Source: an uncultured Bacillota bacterium (GTDB lineage Bacteria > Bacillota > Dehalobacteriia > UBA4068). From it: DNA of 32,997 nt. The stretch is from the NCBI GenBank assembly GCA_934427095.1, contig CAKRYM010000001.1:1-32997 (forward strand), given 5' to 3'. Numbering within the stretch: the first letter of the stretch is position 1; each line of letters starts with the position of its first letter. Position numbers and translations under genes: made by a program. This document shows positions 31,682-32,997 of this stretch, piece by piece. The notes beneath the pieces are model-generated. The model saw only the letters and a program-made list of their open reading frames with translations. It had not been told where the DNA came from and made no database searches.

Positions 31682-32997
31682 TTGTCCAAGCTGGAGAAAG
31701 GTCTGGTCTTTCGTGCCGCGGCATTTTTAATGCTGGTGCAAGTCCTCTCCCGGGTATTGGGATATGCCAGGGATGTGGTGCTGCTGAACATGTTCGGCCA
31801 GTCCTATGTGACAGACGCCTATAACGCAGCCTTTTCCATTCCCGATTTTCTTTATACCGTGTTGATCGGCGGTGCCATTAGCTGCGCCTTTATTCCGGTC
31901 TTTTCTTCTTATATTGCCCGCCATGAGGAAAAAGAAGCTTGGCGGGTTAGCTCCATTTTTACTAGCTGGATTTTGCTATTCTTGGCTGTGGGGCTAATCA
32001 TTGCCTTTATCTTTACGCCCCAGCTGTTGCGGATGCTGACGGATTATACCGGAGCAGAGTTGGATTTGCCGGTGTTGTTGACCCGCATCACCCTGATTCA
32101 GGCCTTATTTATGTCCCTTTCCGCCATCAGTACCGGGGTTTTGCAGTCTCATCAGCATTTTACCTGGCCGGCTTTGGGCACCTTGTTTTACAATATTTGC
32201 ATTATTCTGGGGGGCATTTTCCTTTCTCCCATCATTGAAGCCCGCTGGCCCGGTTATGGGGTAGCAGGCTTTTCTATTGGTGTGGTGATTGGTTCAATCA
32301 TCACCTTGGCAGTACAGATTCCGGTCTTGAAAAAGGTCGGCTTCCGTTGGTTTTTCCAGCTGGATACCCATCACCCTGGTCTGCATCAGCTGGTCAAGCT
32401 CATTATTCCAGTGTTGATTGGCCTTTCCGTGTCCCAGATCAATCTCTTTGTTACCCAGAAATTGGCTACTGGTTTGGACGATGGTGTGTATACGGCTTTG
32501 CGTACGGCAAACCGTTTTATGCAGTTGCCTCTGGGCATTTTTGCCACTGCCATTGCTACGGCGATTTTCCCTTCCATGACCACTCAGGCTGCGGTTGGGG
32601 ACATGCAGGAGATGAAAAAAAGCCTTTCCTTGGGGGTACGCACGGTTTTGTTCGTGACTTTCCCTGCGGCTGTAGGCTTAGGGTTAATTGCGCAGCCGGT
32701 GATTCGCCTGCTTTATGAATTTTCTGGTAATTTTACGGCCACGGATACAGTTTTGGCTGCCCAGGCCTTAATTTGGTATTGCGTAGGTTTGCCGGGGTAT
32801 GCAGCGGTGCAGGTGATTATTCGCGGCTTTTATGCCATTCAAAATACCGTAACCCCAGTGGTGGTCAGCGCCATGGCCATTGTCATCAATATCGCGTTTT
32901 CCTTGCTTTTGGTGGGGTCCTGGCAGCATGTGGGACTAGCCCTGGCTTATTCCTTGGCTGGTATCGCCCAATGTGTATTGCTGGTGATTTTCCTCAG
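31682..32997 (+). CDS. murJ: Lipid II flippase MurJ, 3' end outside the window
   Basis: The frame opens at a TTG (31682) 7 nt after GAGGAGGT and runs to the right edge (438 complete codons). The start MSKLEKGLVFRAAAFLM is followed by the family signatures VLSRVLGYARDVVLLNMFG (about 21-39), DAYNAAFSIPDFLYTVLIGGAIS and, later, the TM7-8 block (QLPLGIFATAIATAIFP). Multiple membrane helices of the MATE/MOP fold. MurJ flips lipid II across the membrane for peptidoglycan synthesis, fitting the PBP gene upstream. The C-terminal helices lie beyond the window. Confidence 0.95.
   Translation, partial: MSKLEKGLVFRAAAFLMLVQVLSRVLGYARDVVLLNMFGQSYVTDAYNAAFSIPDFLYTVLIGGAISCAFIPVFSSYIARHEEKEAWRVSSIFTSWILLFLAVGLIIAFIFTPQLLRMLTDYTGAELDLPVLLTRITLIQALFMSLSAISTGVLQSHQHFTWPALGTLFYNICIILGGIFLSPIIEARWPGYGVAGFSIGVVIGSIITLAVQIPVLKKVGFRWFFQLDTHHPGLHQLVKLIIPVLIGLSVSQINLFVTQKLATGLDDGVYTALRTANRFMQLPLGIFATAIATAIFPSMTTQAAVGDMQEMKKSLSLGVRTVLFVTFPAAVGLGLIAQPVIRLLYEFSGNFTATDTVLAAQALIWYCVGLPGYAAVQVIIRGFYAIQNTVTPVVVSAMAIVINIAFSLLLVGSWQHVGLALAYSLAGIAQCVLLVIFL

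Overview
The window comes from the chromosome of an endospore-forming, low-to-mid GC Firmicute, most likely a member of the Clostridia. This rests on three sporulation genes (spoIIID, yunB, spoIIP), SigA-type promoters, strong AGGAGG ribosome binding sites and several TTG/GTG starts. No replication origin, CRISPR array, integrase or insertion sequence was seen.

Region A (1 to about 11.6 kb, all + strand) is one long run of envelope genes. It begins inside a SPFH-domain protein with a zinc-ribbon tail. It continues with two small membrane proteins, a DUF4428 zinc protein, an AIM24/TIGR00266 protein, three lipoproteins, a zinc-ribbon protein with a C-terminal anchor, a TPM-domain membrane protein, a 46-codon secreted or membrane peptide ORF, a protein of unknown function and a degenerate response-regulator receiver domain. 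A terminator at 11635-11675 closes it. The SPFH, zinc-ribbon-TM and TPM proteins correspond in architecture to Bacillus subtilis YdjI, YdjG and YdjH, the partners of PspA in membrane-stress response. The cluster therefore reads as an enlarged YdjGHI-type membrane-stress module. Its leucine codons (CTG-rich) look different from the TTG/TTA-rich remainder, suggesting a separate origin.

Region B (11.7-13.0 kb) has a PadR-type regulator under a near-consensus promoter that overlaps two operator-like dyads. It is followed by its usual membrane partner, here broken by two frameshifts and a stop codon.

Region C (18.0-13.0 kb, - strand) is a probable six-gene operon: a TudS-related Fe-S desulfidase, a UroD-like protein, a solute-binding protein, permease and ATPase of a polar-amino-acid-type ABC importer, and an EamA exporter. 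The binding protein lacks the arginine that normally grips the amino-acid carboxylate. With the desulfidase this suggests an unusual, possibly sulfur-containing substrate.

Region D (18.2-24.9 kb) holds tRNA-Asn (GTT), ywlG, a nucleoside-type ABC transporter (ATPase plus two permeases, no binding protein), spoIIID, an HD-domain hydrolase and yunB.

Region E (24.9 kb to the end) is cell-wall and sporulation housekeeping: a class A penicillin-binding protein with a Cys-rich stretch and FnIII tail, yebC, an ECF sigma/anti-sigma pair (- strand), spoIIP and murJ, which runs off the right edge.
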